Source: JADHLJ01 sp038116915
Lineage (GTDB): Bacteria > Pseudomonadota > Alphaproteobacteria > Thalassobaculales > Thalassobaculaceae
Length of the DNA: 29,416 nucleotides
Assembly (NCBI GenBank): GCA_038116915.1
Contig: JAYOEU010000036.1
Span: 1 to 29,416, forward strand
Reading direction: 5' to 3'
How positions within the stretch are numbered: position 1 is the first letter of the stretch; every line of letters starts with the position of its first letter. Made by a program: the position numbers and the translations under genes. The notes beneath the pieces were generated by a model. That model ran no database searches. It worked only from the letters and a program-made list of their open reading frames with translations, and had not been told where the DNA came from. This document shows positions 7,940-16,013 of the stretch, one piece after another.

Positions 7940-8521
7940 ATGCTTCGATCCCTTTATGAGCGCACCCTCGCCGCGGCAAGCCACCGGCATGCCGACGCCT
8001 GGCTCGCTCTCGTCGCCTTCGTGGAAAGTTCGGTCTTCCCGATTCCGCCGGATGTGATGCTGATACCGATGGTGCTGGCGGACCGGACACGGTGGCTCAG
8101 GATCGCGATACTCTGCACGACGGCCTCGGTGCTTGGCGGTCTGGCGGGGTACGCCGTCGGCTTGTTCCTGTTCGACACGGTCGGCCAGGCCTTGCTCGCC
8201 TTCTATGGCTACGCCGAGAAGTTCTCCGCGTTCGGCGAGATGTACAACGAATGGGGCGCCTGGATCGTCTTCGGAGCCGGCGTCACGCCGTTTCCCTACA
8301 AGGTCATCACCATCGCCAGCGGCGTGACCCGGCTCGACATTCTGGTTTTCGTCATCGCCTCCATTATGGCGCGCGGGCTCCGGTTTTTCCTGGTTTGCGG
8401 CCTGTTGTGGAAGTTCGGTCCGGCGATCCACGGATTTCTCGAAAAGCATCTCGGGCCGCTGACCATCCTGTTCTTTGTGGTGTTGATCGGCGGGTTCGTC
8501 GCCCTCAAATACCTTCTATGA
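7940..8521 (+). CDS. DedA/YqaA-family membrane protein
   Basis: This is an inner-membrane protein of the DedA / VTT (SNARE-associated Golgi) superfamily, YqaA branch, 193 residues. It has a short N-terminal cytoplasmic helix, then AFVESSVFPIPPDVMLIPMV near residue 30, GYAVGLFLFDTVG, and the re-entrant stretch FGAGVTPFPYKVITIASGV near residue 111, followed by two further membrane segments. Members are thought to act as lipid scramblases or in envelope homeostasis; the exact role of YqaA is not settled. I chose the ATG at 7940 because family similarity begins there; the frame runs 56 codons further upstream into the inverted repeat. The stop overlaps a possible dsbB start (ATGA), so it heads a dedA-dsbB-coq7 operon. 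Confidence 0.85.
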   Translation: MLRSLYERTLAAASHRHADAWLALVAFVESSVFPIPPDVMLIPMVLADRTRWLRIAILCTTASVLGGLAGYAVGLFLFDTVGQALLAFYGYAEKFSAFGEMYNEWGAWIVFGAGVTPFPYKVITIASGVTRLDILVFVIASIMARGLRFFLVCGLLWKFGPAIHGFLEKHLGPLTILFFVVLIGGFVALKYLL

Positions 8522-8547
8522 AAGACACCGGGGAGGCGAGGAGGATC

Positions 8548-9054
8548 ATGGGTTCCACAGACCGCTCGGCCGCGTTCGTCATGCTCATCGGCTCCGGAGG
8601 GTTGTTGGCCGGCGCGTACGGATTCCAGTTTTTCGGCGACCTGCAACCCTGTGTGCTGTGCCTGTATCAGCGGATCCCCCATGCCGTTGTCATGGTCCTG
8701 GCGATCATCGCGCTGGTGCTCGGGCCGAGACCGGCGAGCCTATGGGCAGTCGGTCTCGCGGGGCTGGCGGTCCTGACCGGAGCGGGCATCGCCGGCTTTC
8801 ATGTCGGTGTTGAACAGCACTGGTGGGAAGGGACGGCGGAATGCGGCTCGACGAATGCCGCCGATACCGTCGAGGCCTTGCGCGCCCAGCTCCTGGCCCA
8901 GCCGGTTGCCCGCTGCGACGAGGTCCCGTGGTCATTGTTCAATGTCTCCATGGCGGGCTACAATTTGGCCTTCTCCTTGGCGCTGGCGATCTTCGCCTTC
9001 GGTCAGTGCCGGGCGATGGCGCGGCGCGACGGCGATGGCGGGACGACATCATGA
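8548..9054 (+). CDS. dsbB: Disulfide bond formation protein B
   Basis: DsbB reoxidises the periplasmic oxidase DsbA and passes the electrons to ubiquinone. The 168-residue sequence has four membrane segments and both cysteine pairs: CVLC at residues 35-38 (quinone-linked) and C99 with C123 in the second periplasmic loop (AECGSTNAAD and ARCDEVPWSLFNVSMAGYN). An ATG at 8518, overlapping the dedA stop, is a possible alternative that adds ten residues; I prefer 8548 because purine-rich ribosome sites (GGGAGG, AGGAGG) precede it. Its stop overlaps the coq7 start by 4 nt, so the quinone-using and quinone-making genes are translationally coupled. No dsbA is in view. Confidence 0.9.
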   Translation: MGSTDRSAAFVMLIGSGGLLAGAYGFQFFGDLQPCVLCLYQRIPHAVVMVLAIIALVLGPRPASLWAVGLAGLAVLTGAGIAGFHVGVEQHWWEGTAECGSTNAADTVEALRAQLLAQPVARCDEVPWSLFNVSMAGYNLAFSLALAIFAFGQCRAMARRDGDGGTTS

Positions 9055-9605
9055 GCAAGCGCACGGCGGACAACCGGTTGCCGGGTGATCTGACCCGCGA
9101 AGAGCTGATCGACCGGATCATCCGGGTCGATCACGCCGGCGAGTTCGGCGCCCGCCGTATCTATGAAGGTCAGCTCGCGGTGCTCGGCCGCTCCGCCGAG
9201 GCGGCCACGATCCGGCACATGAAGGAGCAGGAAGACCGCCATCTTGCCGCCTTCGAGAAACTGATCGTCGAGCGCCGGGTGCGCCCGACCGCGCTGCATC
9301 GGTTGTGGAACCTTGCCGGATTCGCCCTGGGCGCCGGCACCGCGTTGCTTGGACCCAAGGCCGCCATGGCCTGCACGATCGCGGTCGAGGAGGTCATCGA
9401 CGAGCATTATTCCCGTCAGTCGGCGCAACTGGGGGACGATGAAAGCGCGCTTCGGGAAACCATAGAGGCGTTTCGCGCCGAGGAACTGGAGCATCGGGAC
9501 ACGGCGCTTGATCACGGTGGCGAGGAGGCTGTCGGCTATCCGGTTCTGCGCGGTCTCATCCAGGCCGGCAGCCGCGCCGCGATCTGGCTTTCGGAACGGG
9601 TCTAG
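9051..9605 (+). CDS. coq7: 3-demethoxyubiquinol 3-hydroxylase
   Basis: Coq7 is a di-iron monooxygenase that performs the penultimate hydroxylation of ubiquinone synthesis (demethoxyubiquinol to demethylubiquinol), on the inner face of the membrane. The 184-residue protein shows the carboxylate-bridged ligands: E31 in RVDHAGEFGA, the ExxH motif EDRH at 61-64, the EEVIDEHY motif near 113-120, and EELEH near 144-148. Two repeats of two helices form the ferritin-like bundle. The ATG at 9051 overlaps the dsbB stop. The stop codon lies in a CTAG that also supplies the stop of the convergent HNH gene. Presence of Coq7 points to an aerobic ubiquinone-using alphaproteobacterium. Confidence 0.95.
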   Translation: MSKRTADNRLPGDLTREELIDRIIRVDHAGEFGARRIYEGQLAVLGRSAEAATIRHMKEQEDRHLAAFEKLIVERRVRPTALHRLWNLAGFALGAGTALLGPKAAMACTIAVEEVIDEHYSRQSAQLGDDESALRETIEAFRAEELEHRDTALDHGGEEAVGYPVLRGLIQAGSRAAIWLSERV

Positions 9606-10180
9606 AACCCCGGCGCGCCGTCCTGCTCCAGCTCGCTGTCCCAATAAAGAAAGTCGCGCCAGCTTTCGTGCAGGTAGTTCGGCGGGAAGGCCCGGCCGTT
9701 TTCCTGAAGCTCATAGGTGCTGGGGGGGCGCGGGTCGTTCCTGGGAAACATCTTGACGACCGCCGGCATGCGGTTGCCCTTGCGCAGATTGCAGGTCCCG
9801 CAGGCGGTGACGACATTCTCCCAGCTGGTGCGCCCGCCGCGTGACCGCGGGATGACGTGATCGAAGGTCAAATCCTGAGTCGGCAGCCGGCCGCCGCAAT
9901 ATTGGCAGGAAAACCGGTCGCGCAGGAACACGTTGAACCGGGTGAAGGCGGGGCGGCGGGACTGTGGCACATACTCCTTCAAGGCGATGACGCTGGGCAA
10001 CCGCATCTCGAAACTCGGGGATCGCACGGCGTGTTCGTATTCGGAGATGATATTGACCCGGTCGAGAAACACCGCCTTGACCGCTTCCTGCCAAGACCAG
10101 AGCGACAGCGGGAAGTAGCTGAGAGGCCTGAAGTCGGCATTCAATACCAACGCCGGAGACGCTTCTGCGACGGACGGCAC
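9602..10180 (-). CDS. HNH endonuclease family protein
   Basis: This 192-residue protein has an N-terminal part typical of a widespread proteobacterial HNH family (ALVLNADFRPLSYFPLSLWS at residues 10-29) and a C-terminal HNH nuclease domain: zinc cysteines CQYC (92-95) and CGTC (127-130) around FDHVIPRSRGG (106-116) and ENVVTACGTCNLRKGN. H108 and N122/N131 are the likely metal and catalytic residues. I chose the GTG at 10180 because GAGGGAGAG stands 7 nt upstream and family similarity begins there; the frame continues to a TTG at 10237 with no ribosome site. It converges on coq7 and shares its stop tetranucleotide. The family is usually chromosomal housekeeping of unknown role, not a phage or restriction gene. 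Confidence 0.87.
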   Translation of the reverse strand: MPSVAEASPALVLNADFRPLSYFPLSLWSWQEAVKAVFLDRVNIISEYEHAVRSPSFEMRLPSVIALKEYVPQSRRPAFTRFNVFLRDRFSCQYCGGRLPTQDLTFDHVIPRSRGGRTSWENVVTACGTCNLRKGNRMPAVVKMFPRNDPRPPSTYELQENGRAFPPNYLHESWRDFLYWDSELEQDGAPGF

Positions 10181-10332
10181 GACCTGACTCTCCCTCGGAT
10201 GTTCCTTGTTCGATGACCGGCGGAGATAGTGAAGCAAATATCCCGGTCAGGCACAAGATCTTGATATGTATTCACGCCCCCAAGCGGGGAATTCCCTAAA
10301 ATCCTTAGGTTCGGTTTGTTTGTTGCATCGAC

Positions 10333-10360
10333 GGTAACAAGATGTTGTTACCGCCTTTTT
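10333..10360 (+). terminator. Palindrome plus T-tract in the HNH/esterase gap
   Basis: A perfect 8-bp stem, GGTAACAA (10333-10340) and TTGTTACC (10345-10352), is followed by GCC and TTTTT (10356-10360) on the + strand. It has the form of a + strand terminator, yet no + strand gene precedes it. Upstream on the same strand lie two smaller hairpins (CCCC/GGGG near 10277-10289 and CCTAA/TTAGG near 10294-10309), so it may end a small non-coding transcript, or be a regulator site for the divergent HNH gene. Confidence 0.4.
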
Positions 10361-10384
10361 ACCGATCCGGCGCGTCACCGTGTT

Positions 10385-11038
10385 TCAGGCGGGAAGCACC
10401 CGTTTCAGAAATTCGAGACCAATGGCGAGGCCGCGTTCGTCGATCGAATGACCGAGATACGGACGCTTTTCCGAAGCAACCTCGATCCCGACGGCCTCGA
10501 GCCCCGTGACCGCCTGGTCCAAGGCGGCAACCGGAACCATCTCGTCCGCATCGCCGTGGATCAGGGTGACCGGCGGTTTGGTTCTGGTTTCCTCGGCCAT
10601 CAGTTCGGGACCGATCAGGCGACCCGAGAAACCGACGATACCGGCGATCTGCTCCGCGCGGCGCGGTCCCACGAACAGGGACATCATGGTGCCCTGGCTG
10701 AACCCGACCAGCGCGATACGGTCGGCCTTGAGGCTGAAGCGCTTCATTTCATCGTCGATGAAGCCGTCGATGACCTGGGCCGCCATCCGGGTTCCCGCGA
10801 GCATCGATTCGGGCGAGCGGTCCCCGAGTGAGAACCATTGCCGGCCCATTGGCGACATTTCGCAGGGGAAGGGCGCGTGAGGCGAGACGAAACCGACATG
10901 CGGCAGGTCGCGGGCCCAATACGGCGCGAGACCGATCAGATCGTTGCCGTCCGCACCGTAGCCGTGCAGCAGAATAACCAGTGCCCTTGCGGGCTTGCCG
11001 TCGGCGGGGTCCTGCCGCGGCCCGTCGATATCCATCAT
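10385..11038 (-). CDS. Phospholipase/carboxylesterase family alpha/beta hydrolase
   Basis: This cytoplasmic serine esterase belongs to the small carboxylesterase / acyl-protein thioesterase family, 217 residues. The oxyanion region LLHGYGADGNDLIGLA is at residues 23-38, the nucleophile elbow GFSQG places S114, the acid is in HGDADEMVP (D165), and the base is H197 in LGHSID, so the catalytic triad is complete. I chose the ATG at 11038, preceded by GGAG at a good distance and matching family length; an upstream ATG at 11074 would add 12 residues. It diverges from gluQ across a gap of about 130 nt. The natural substrate is not known. Confidence 0.87.
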   Translation of the reverse strand: MMDIDGPRQDPADGKPARALVILLHGYGADGNDLIGLAPYWARDLPHVGFVSPHAPFPCEMSPMGRQWFSLGDRSPESMLAGTRMAAQVIDGFIDDEMKRFSLKADRIALVGFSQGTMMSLFVGPRRAEQIAGIVGFSGRLIGPELMAEETRTKPPVTLIHGDADEMVPVAALDQAVTGLEAVGIEVASEKRPYLGHSIDERGLAIGLEFLKRVLPA

Positions 11039-11172
11039 GAATCGCGCTCCGATCCGGTTGTGATCCGGGGCCATCCCGATCCGCCATTGCAGCGGCGCAC
11101 GGTCCGGCGTTTGATTGGCGGCAACACTGCCGAGAAGCGATCATCCGCGTCAAGAAGGGACAACGAGGGACC

Positions 11173-12030
11173 ATGAATTCAGCCGTTACCCGTTTTGCGC
11201 CCAGCCCGTCCGGGCTGCTGCACCTGGGCCACGCGTTTTCGGCCTGTTTTGCCGCCGCCGAGGCGCGGGCGCGCGGCGGAAGTTTTCTGTTGCGGATCGA
11301 GGATATCGATATCGGCCGGTGCCGCCCTGAATTCGAGGCGGCGATTCTGGAGGATCTCGCCTGGCTCGGCCTCGAATGGGCGTCCCCGGTGCGGCGGCAA
11401 TCGGAGCATTTCTCAGACTACAAAAACGCCCTTGATCGGCTCGACGCGATGGGGCTGCTGTACCCTTGCTTTCTCTCCCGCAAAGAATTGGACGAGGTAT
11501 TGTCCGCTCCGCATTTCGCGGTGGGCATGGGGCCGGACGGGCCGGTCGTCACCGATACCGACCGTTTGATACCCGAGGGCGAACGCTCCCGTCGCCTGGA
11601 AGCCGGGGACCCGCATGTTCTGCGTCTCAGAATGACCAAGGCGGCGGCACTGGCGGGGCTGCTCACCTGGCGTGATGTGGACCAGGGAATTCAGACCGCC
11701 ACGCCGGAGATCTTCGGCGATGTGGTTCTGGCGCGAAAGGACGTGCCGACCAGCTATCACCTCGCGGCGACCGTCGATGACGCGCTCCAGGGCGTGACCC
11801 TCGTCACCCGGGGCGAGGATCTGTTTCAGGCGAGCCATCTGCACCGGCTGCTGCAAGCTCTGCTCGGCCTGCCGGTGCCCGACTATCGTCATCATGCCTT
11901 GCTGACGGACGAGGCCGGAAGGCGCTATGCCAAGCGCGACAAGGCATTGACCTTGCGGGCACTGCGCGCGGCCGGACACAAGCCGGACGACATCCTCAAA
12001 AGGATCGGTGCCCCGCGCGGGGTTTCATAA
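11173..12030 (+). CDS. gluQ: Glutamyl-Q tRNA(Asp) synthetase
   Basis: GluQ (YadB) joins glutamate to the queuosine base of tRNA(Asp) and is a shortened glutamyl-tRNA synthetase without the anticodon-binding domain. The 285-residue length agrees. Seen are RFAPSPSGLLHLGH (7-20, HIGH-type signature), FLLRIEDID near 38, VTRGEDLFQASHLHRLLQAL near 211, and KRDKA at 254-258 in place of KMSKS. Of the zinc ligands found in the E. coli enzyme (CxC...Y..C) only C99 in YPCFLSRKE is present, so this protein probably lacks the zinc. The ATG at 11173 follows a GAGGGA site. It diverges from the esterase and is followed by a MITE-like repeat that may act as its 3' end. Confidence 0.92.
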   Translation: MNSAVTRFAPSPSGLLHLGHAFSACFAAAEARARGGSFLLRIEDIDIGRCRPEFEAAILEDLAWLGLEWASPVRRQSEHFSDYKNALDRLDAMGLLYPCFLSRKELDEVLSAPHFAVGMGPDGPVVTDTDRLIPEGERSRRLEAGDPHVLRLRMTKAAALAGLLTWRDVDQGIQTATPEIFGDVVLARKDVPTSYHLAATVDDALQGVTLVTRGEDLFQASHLHRLLQALLGLPVPDYRHHALLTDEAGRRYAKRDKALTLRALRAAGHKPDDILKRIGAPRGVS

Positions 12031-12055
12031 CCGGTCCGGCGGCCTTTCGCTTTTT

Positions 12056-12183
12056 CCGTCACCCCGCGGCAACGCGGGGCCCATTCCTCAGGCGGTACAC
12101 TTTTCGTCAAGGATACCGTACTTGCCCCATCGTCCTCGTGGGCGGTTCAGCGGAATGGGTCCCGCTTTTCAGCGGGATGACGG
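12056..12183. repeat. MITE-like interspersed inverted repeat (128 bp)
   Basis: Two 32-bp arms (12056-12087 and 12152-12183) are inverted copies that match at 27 of 32 positions. Each arm is itself a small hairpin (CCCCGC...GCGGGG on the left, CCCGC...GCGGG on the right). The outer ends read CCGTCA(C/T)CCCG and the inner ends GG(G/A)CCCATTCC. Sequences of this form (CCGTCACCCCGG...GGGCCCATTCC) are dispersed between genes in many alphaproteobacteria. The 64-bp centre has no open frame of note. It lies between the convergent gluQ and aminotransferase genes and may serve as a shared terminator. Confidence 0.75.
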
Positions 12184-12204
12184 TTTTGGGCCAACCGGCG
12201 ACAA

Positions 12205-13131
12205 TTACGGCAAACGGGACAGATACTGCGCGTACCAGTCGAAGCCGACCATGTCGACATAGGCCTGGATCAGCTTCTTGGTGACCGGGCCCGGGATGGC
12301 CGGATCAGCGAGGGCGCGGCCGTTGATCGACTGGATCGGGCAGATGCAGAAGCTGGTGGAGGTGATGAAGGCCTCGTCCGCGTTGTAGGCATCGAACAGA
12401 TCGATATCGGTTTCCTCGACCGTCAGCCCCAGCTTGTCGGCAAGATCCTTGGTGACCTGCCGGCTGACGCCCGGCAGCACGAACCGCTCGCGCGGGGTTT
12501 TCAGACGTCCCTCGGTGACGAGGAAGATGTTGCTGCCCTTGCCTTCGGCGAGATTGCCGTCCCGGTCCAGCAGAACCGACAGCGCGTCGGGATTCTGGGC
12601 CGCGACCTCCAGGTCGCCGAGAATCAGGTTCAGATAGTTGTGGGTCTTGGCCCGAGGGCTGGCCATTTCCGGCGCAACCCGGCGGACCGACGGGGTGATG
12701 ACCTGGATGCCGTCGCGGTAGCTCTTCGCCCGGGCTGCGAGCGGCAGCGGGGTGCATTCGACAAGCACCGTCGCGTCCGGCCAGTCCGGCCAGGCTTCCC
12801 GGTCACCCTCGGCAAGGCCGCGGCTGACGCGCTGGGTGACCCAGTAGTCGTCGTCATTCGCGATCAGCGGCAGATTGCGGCGGACGACCTCCTCGGTCAC
12901 GCGGATGAAATCATCCACCGAGTGCCCGGCGTCGAGCTTGAGGTAGCGCATCGAACGCTCGAACCGCTCCAGATGCTCCTGCAGCTTGAAGATCTTGTGA
13001 CCGAAGGTGCGCGTGGTGTCGAACACCGCGTCACCGAACTTGAAACCCTGATCCTTGATCGGGATGCGCGCCTCGCTCTCGGGAATGAACTCGCCGTTGA
13101 GGTAGACTATGCGTTGGTTCGCCAGGGCCAT
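12205..13131 (-). CDS. Class IV PLP aminotransferase (branched-chain or D-amino acid type)
   Basis: This is a fold-type IV pyridoxal-phosphate aminotransferase, 308 residues, soluble. Features are VYLNGEFIPESEARIPIKDQ at the N-terminus, GFKFGDAVFDTTR near residue 30, the PLP lysine K162 in RAKTHNYLNLILGD, and the cofactor-ring glutamate in LAEGKGSNIFLV near 194, then ITSTSFCICPIQSING near 266. The family includes branched-chain aminotransferase, D-alanine aminotransferase and (R)-amine transaminases; I cannot separate these from sequence alone, and the Lys-Thr-His-Asn-Tyr-Leu-Asn context fits the branched-chain or (R)-amine group. GGAGGAACCG precedes the ATG. It lies 59 nt downstream of an exporter on the same strand and may share its transcript. 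Confidence 0.87.
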   Translation of the reverse strand: MALANQRIVYLNGEFIPESEARIPIKDQGFKFGDAVFDTTRTFGHKIFKLQEHLERFERSMRYLKLDAGHSVDDFIRVTEEVVRRNLPLIANDDDYWVTQRVSRGLAEGDREAWPDWPDATVLVECTPLPLAARAKSYRDGIQVITPSVRRVAPEMASPRAKTHNYLNLILGDLEVAAQNPDALSVLLDRDGNLAEGKGSNIFLVTEGRLKTPRERFVLPGVSRQVTKDLADKLGLTVEETDIDLFDAYNADEAFITSTSFCICPIQSINGRALADPAIPGPVTKKLIQAYVDMVGFDWYAQYLSRLP

Positions 13132-13190
13132 TCGGTTCCTCCGTGAAAGCGGATGATCAGCTTAACCCGCGTTCGCCAGCCGCGCGATCC

Positions 13191-14714
13191 TTATCCCGGA
13201 GATTTTTTCACTCGGCGGATCAGGAAGCAAAGCGGCATCGCCAGGAAGGCGACAAAAACGAGAAATACGAAGTCGTTGAGAAACGCCATCATCTGCGCCT
13301 CGCCGAAGACCATGCTCTGCAAGGCGCGAAGGCCGGACGCGGATTCCAGATTCCATAAGGGTGCATCGACATTGAACCGCATGGACTGGCTGAACTCGCT
13401 GATCCGGTCCCGCATCTCGATATAGTTCGTCTGGCTGGAACGGACGAGGATGGAAACCACGACCGAGGTTCCCATGCTGGCGCCGATCGCGCGGGTGAGC
13501 GAGAACAGCGAGGCGGCCTCGACCCGGTATTGCGCCGACATGGTCGAGAAGGTCACCGTCGTCAGCGAGACCCACATCATGCCCATGCCGTAGCCGTTGA
13601 TCAGGGTGATCCAGATGATCTCGGTCATCTCGACCTCGGCGTTCCAGGAGGTCATCCAGATATTGCTGGTTCCGACGCAGAGCAGGCCGGCCAGGATCAG
13701 ATATCGTCCCTCGACCCGGTCGGCGAGGTAACCGGCGGACATCATCGCGGCCATTGTGCCGAGCCCGCGCGCCGAGACGATCCAGCCGGCGGAAAGCACC
13801 GGATAGCCCTGCATGTTCTGCAGAAACACCGGCAGAATGAACAGGCTCGAGAATACGGCAATGCCGAAAACGAAGATCAGCAGCAGCCCGATGACGTAAT
13901 TGCGGTCAGTGAAGATCGCGAGGCTGATATAGGGGTTGTCGGTGGTCAGGCAGTGGACGACGAATACATAGAACGCGAGCGCCGACAGAAAGCTGTTGAG
14001 GATGATTTCGTAGGACTCGAACCAGCCGAGCCGCTCCCCCCGGTCGAGCACCAGTTGGAGCAGGACCACGGCGGCGATCAGCGAGACGACGCCGATCCAA
14101 TCGACCTTCTGACGTTTCGATTCGGCGCTCGGCAGGGTGACGAGGATGGCGAAGAACGCGAAGATCCCGAAGGGGATATTCATGAAGAACACATAGCGCC
14201 AGTTGTAGTACTCGGTCAGCAGCGCGCCGACGGTCGGACCAGCGACGGGACCGATGATCATTCCCATCGACCAGATGCTCATTGCGAAACCGTGTTTCTC
14301 GCGCGGGTAGGTGTCGAGCATGATCGCCTGGGAAATCGGCAGCAGCGGCGCCGAGACGAAACCCTGCAGGATCCGGTAGAACACAAGCTCGGTGAGCGTA
14401 TGCGAACTGGCGCTTAGCATCGAGGTTACGGTGAAACCGAGGATCGCCGCCATGAACACCCGACGGCGGCCGAACCGCTGGCTGAACACATTGGTCAGGA
14501 TCGTCCCGACGGCGGTCGCCACGACAAAGGCGGTGATCACCCAGCCGACCTGATCGGGCGCGGCGGACAGATTGCCCTGAATGTTCGGCAGCGCGACATA
14601 GGCGGTGCTCATGTTGAGCGCGTGCAGCAGCGACGCCGCCAGAACCGGCACGGTGATCATGATCCGCTCGGCCTGGGTGAACGGGCCTTGCGCCGGTTTC
14701 GTCAGAGTCAGCAC
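13191..14714 (-). CDS. MFS multidrug exporter, DHA2 (EmrB/QacA) family
   Basis: This is a 14-helix major-facilitator drug:proton antiporter of 507 residues in the inner membrane. Seen are NIQGNLSAAPDQVGWVITAF near residue 44, loop motif A-like QRFGRRRVFMA near 79, and motif C in MGMIIGPVAGPTVGALLTEY near 149, followed by NWRYVFFMNIPFGIFAF, all typical of the DHA2 class. The start is a GTG at 14714 with AAAGGA six nt upstream; no ATG fits. EmrB-type pumps usually lie beside a HlyD/EmrA adaptor, but none is present here: upstream is mutY and downstream an aminotransferase. The substrate is unknown; a self-contained pump or one using an adaptor from another locus are both possible. Confidence 0.92.
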   Translation of the reverse strand: MLTLTKPAQGPFTQAERIMITVPVLAASLLHALNMSTAYVALPNIQGNLSAAPDQVGWVITAFVVATAVGTILTNVFSQRFGRRRVFMAAILGFTVTSMLSASSHTLTELVFYRILQGFVSAPLLPISQAIMLDTYPREKHGFAMSIWSMGMIIGPVAGPTVGALLTEYYNWRYVFFMNIPFGIFAFFAILVTLPSAESKRQKVDWIGVVSLIAAVVLLQLVLDRGERLGWFESYEIILNSFLSALAFYVFVVHCLTTDNPYISLAIFTDRNYVIGLLLIFVFGIAVFSSLFILPVFLQNMQGYPVLSAGWIVSARGLGTMAAMMSAGYLADRVEGRYLILAGLLCVGTSNIWMTSWNAEVEMTEIIWITLINGYGMGMMWVSLTTVTFSTMSAQYRVEAASLFSLTRAIGASMGTSVVVSILVRSSQTNYIEMRDRISEFSQSMRFNVDAPLWNLESASGLRALQSMVFGEAQMMAFLNDFVFLVFVAFLAMPLCFLIRRVKKSPG

Positions 14715-14883
14715 TATGTGTCCTTTGGTCTCAGTATACGGGCGGGACCGGTGCCCGGACCATGCGACGGATCGGCCAAATTTCCAAGATCATCAGCTTG
14801 TTGAAGGCGCATGGTATCGGAAATGACGGCACCATATGCAAGAAACCCGAAACCGCCGAAATTGCTAGCGCTGGCCGTCCGGT

Positions 14884-15957
14884 CTAACCGTGCCTGAGGG
14901 CATGGCGGGCGATCTTTGTCATCACCGACGGCAAGCCGGCGCGGCCGAGATCCGTGATCGGGTGCCAGACCCCGGGAGCGCTCTCTCCGGCACCGTCGAT
15001 TCGCCCGGTCAAAACCCGAAGTTCCAGGTGGAAATGCGTGAATGTGTGCCGGACGATGCCGGGCAAGAGGCGCCAACTGGTTTTCACGGGCGGGTCATCC
15101 GCTTGAAAATCGCCAGGAGAGGCATCCTCGCGCCATTCGGTTGACGGTATTTCCATCATTCCGCCCAGCAATCCGCTCGGAGCCCGACGGCGCAGATAGA
15201 CGTCGTGGTCGTGGTTGAGGCACCAGAAGGCGGTGCCGTAGCGGGTCGGTTTGGCCTGTTTCGGTTGCTTGCGTGGCAGGGTTTCGGCGATCCCGGCGAT
15301 TCTGCCGGCGCAGGCTCCGCTCCAAGGGCAGATCATGCATTTCGGGCCGCGCGGCGTGCAGACCGTCGCGCCGAGATCCATCACCGCCTGGGCGTAGTCG
15401 CCGGGACGCTTTTCAGGCGTCAGGCGCCGGGCGAGCTCCTTCAGAAGCGGTTTCGCGGCCGGCATCGGCTCTTCGACCGCATGGAGCCTCGCCATGACCC
15501 GTTCGAAGTTGCCGTCCATCGGCGTCGCGGGCCGGTCGAAGGCGATGGCGGCGATGGCGGCGGCTGTATAGGCGCCGATGCCGGGCAGCTCAAGCAGCGC
15601 GGCTTCGCTGTCCGGAAACCGTCCGCCGTGCCGGGTTGCGAGCGCGACTGCGCATTTGTGCAGGTTGCGGGCTCTGGCGTAGTAACCGAGCCCCGCCCAT
15701 TCGACCAGAACATCCTCAAGCGGGGCGGCGGCAAGTTCTTCGACAGTCGGCCAAAGCTCAATGAAACGCTGGAAATACGGTCCCACCGCGGCCACCGTCG
15801 TTTGCTGCAGCATGATTTCGCTGAGCCAGACCCGGTAAGGATCTGCAAGCTCTCCGGGGGCCGCGCGCCAGGGGAGCTGGCGGCGGTTCCGGTCGTACCA
15901 GGCGAGCAGGGTGCCGGGCAGACGCCGGGCGTCGGTGGAGGAAAGCGCGGTTACCAT
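14884..15957 (-). CDS. mutY: A/G-specific adenine glycosylase
   Basis: MutY removes adenine mispaired with 8-oxoguanine. The 357-residue protein has the full set of residues: LPWR near 28, catalytic E47 in WLSEIMLQQTTV, helix-hairpin-helix LPGIGAYTAAAI (124-135) followed by D148 in MDGNFERV, and the four iron-sulfur cysteines C200, C207, C210 and C216 in the C-x6-C-x2-C-x5-C pattern. The C-terminal 110 residues are the NUDIX-like 8-oxoguanine reader (TFTHFHLELRVL near 311). The ATG is at 15957. It is a separate gene 169 bp upstream of the exporter. Nothing is missing. Confidence 0.96.
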   Translation of the reverse strand: MVTALSSTDARRLPGTLLAWYDRNRRQLPWRAAPGELADPYRVWLSEIMLQQTTVAAVGPYFQRFIELWPTVEELAAAPLEDVLVEWAGLGYYARARNLHKCAVALATRHGGRFPDSEAALLELPGIGAYTAAAIAAIAFDRPATPMDGNFERVMARLHAVEEPMPAAKPLLKELARRLTPEKRPGDYAQAVMDLGATVCTPRGPKCMICPWSGACAGRIAGIAETLPRKQPKQAKPTRYGTAFWCLNHDHDVYLRRRAPSGLLGGMMEIPSTEWREDASPGDFQADDPPVKTSWRLLPGIVRHTFTHFHLELRVLTGRIDGAGESAPGVWHPITDLGRAGLPSVMTKIARHALRHG

Positions 15958-16013
15958 GGCCGGAGTCTACAGTGAACGGGCAGGTCCGGACGATAGGGCG
16001 CGGTTGGCCCCTG

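Noticed and set aside
9602..10180. HNH gene as part of a phage, homing element or restriction system
   Set aside because: No methylase, intron, integrase or phage gene is nearby, and the N-terminal part matches a chromosomal HNH family.
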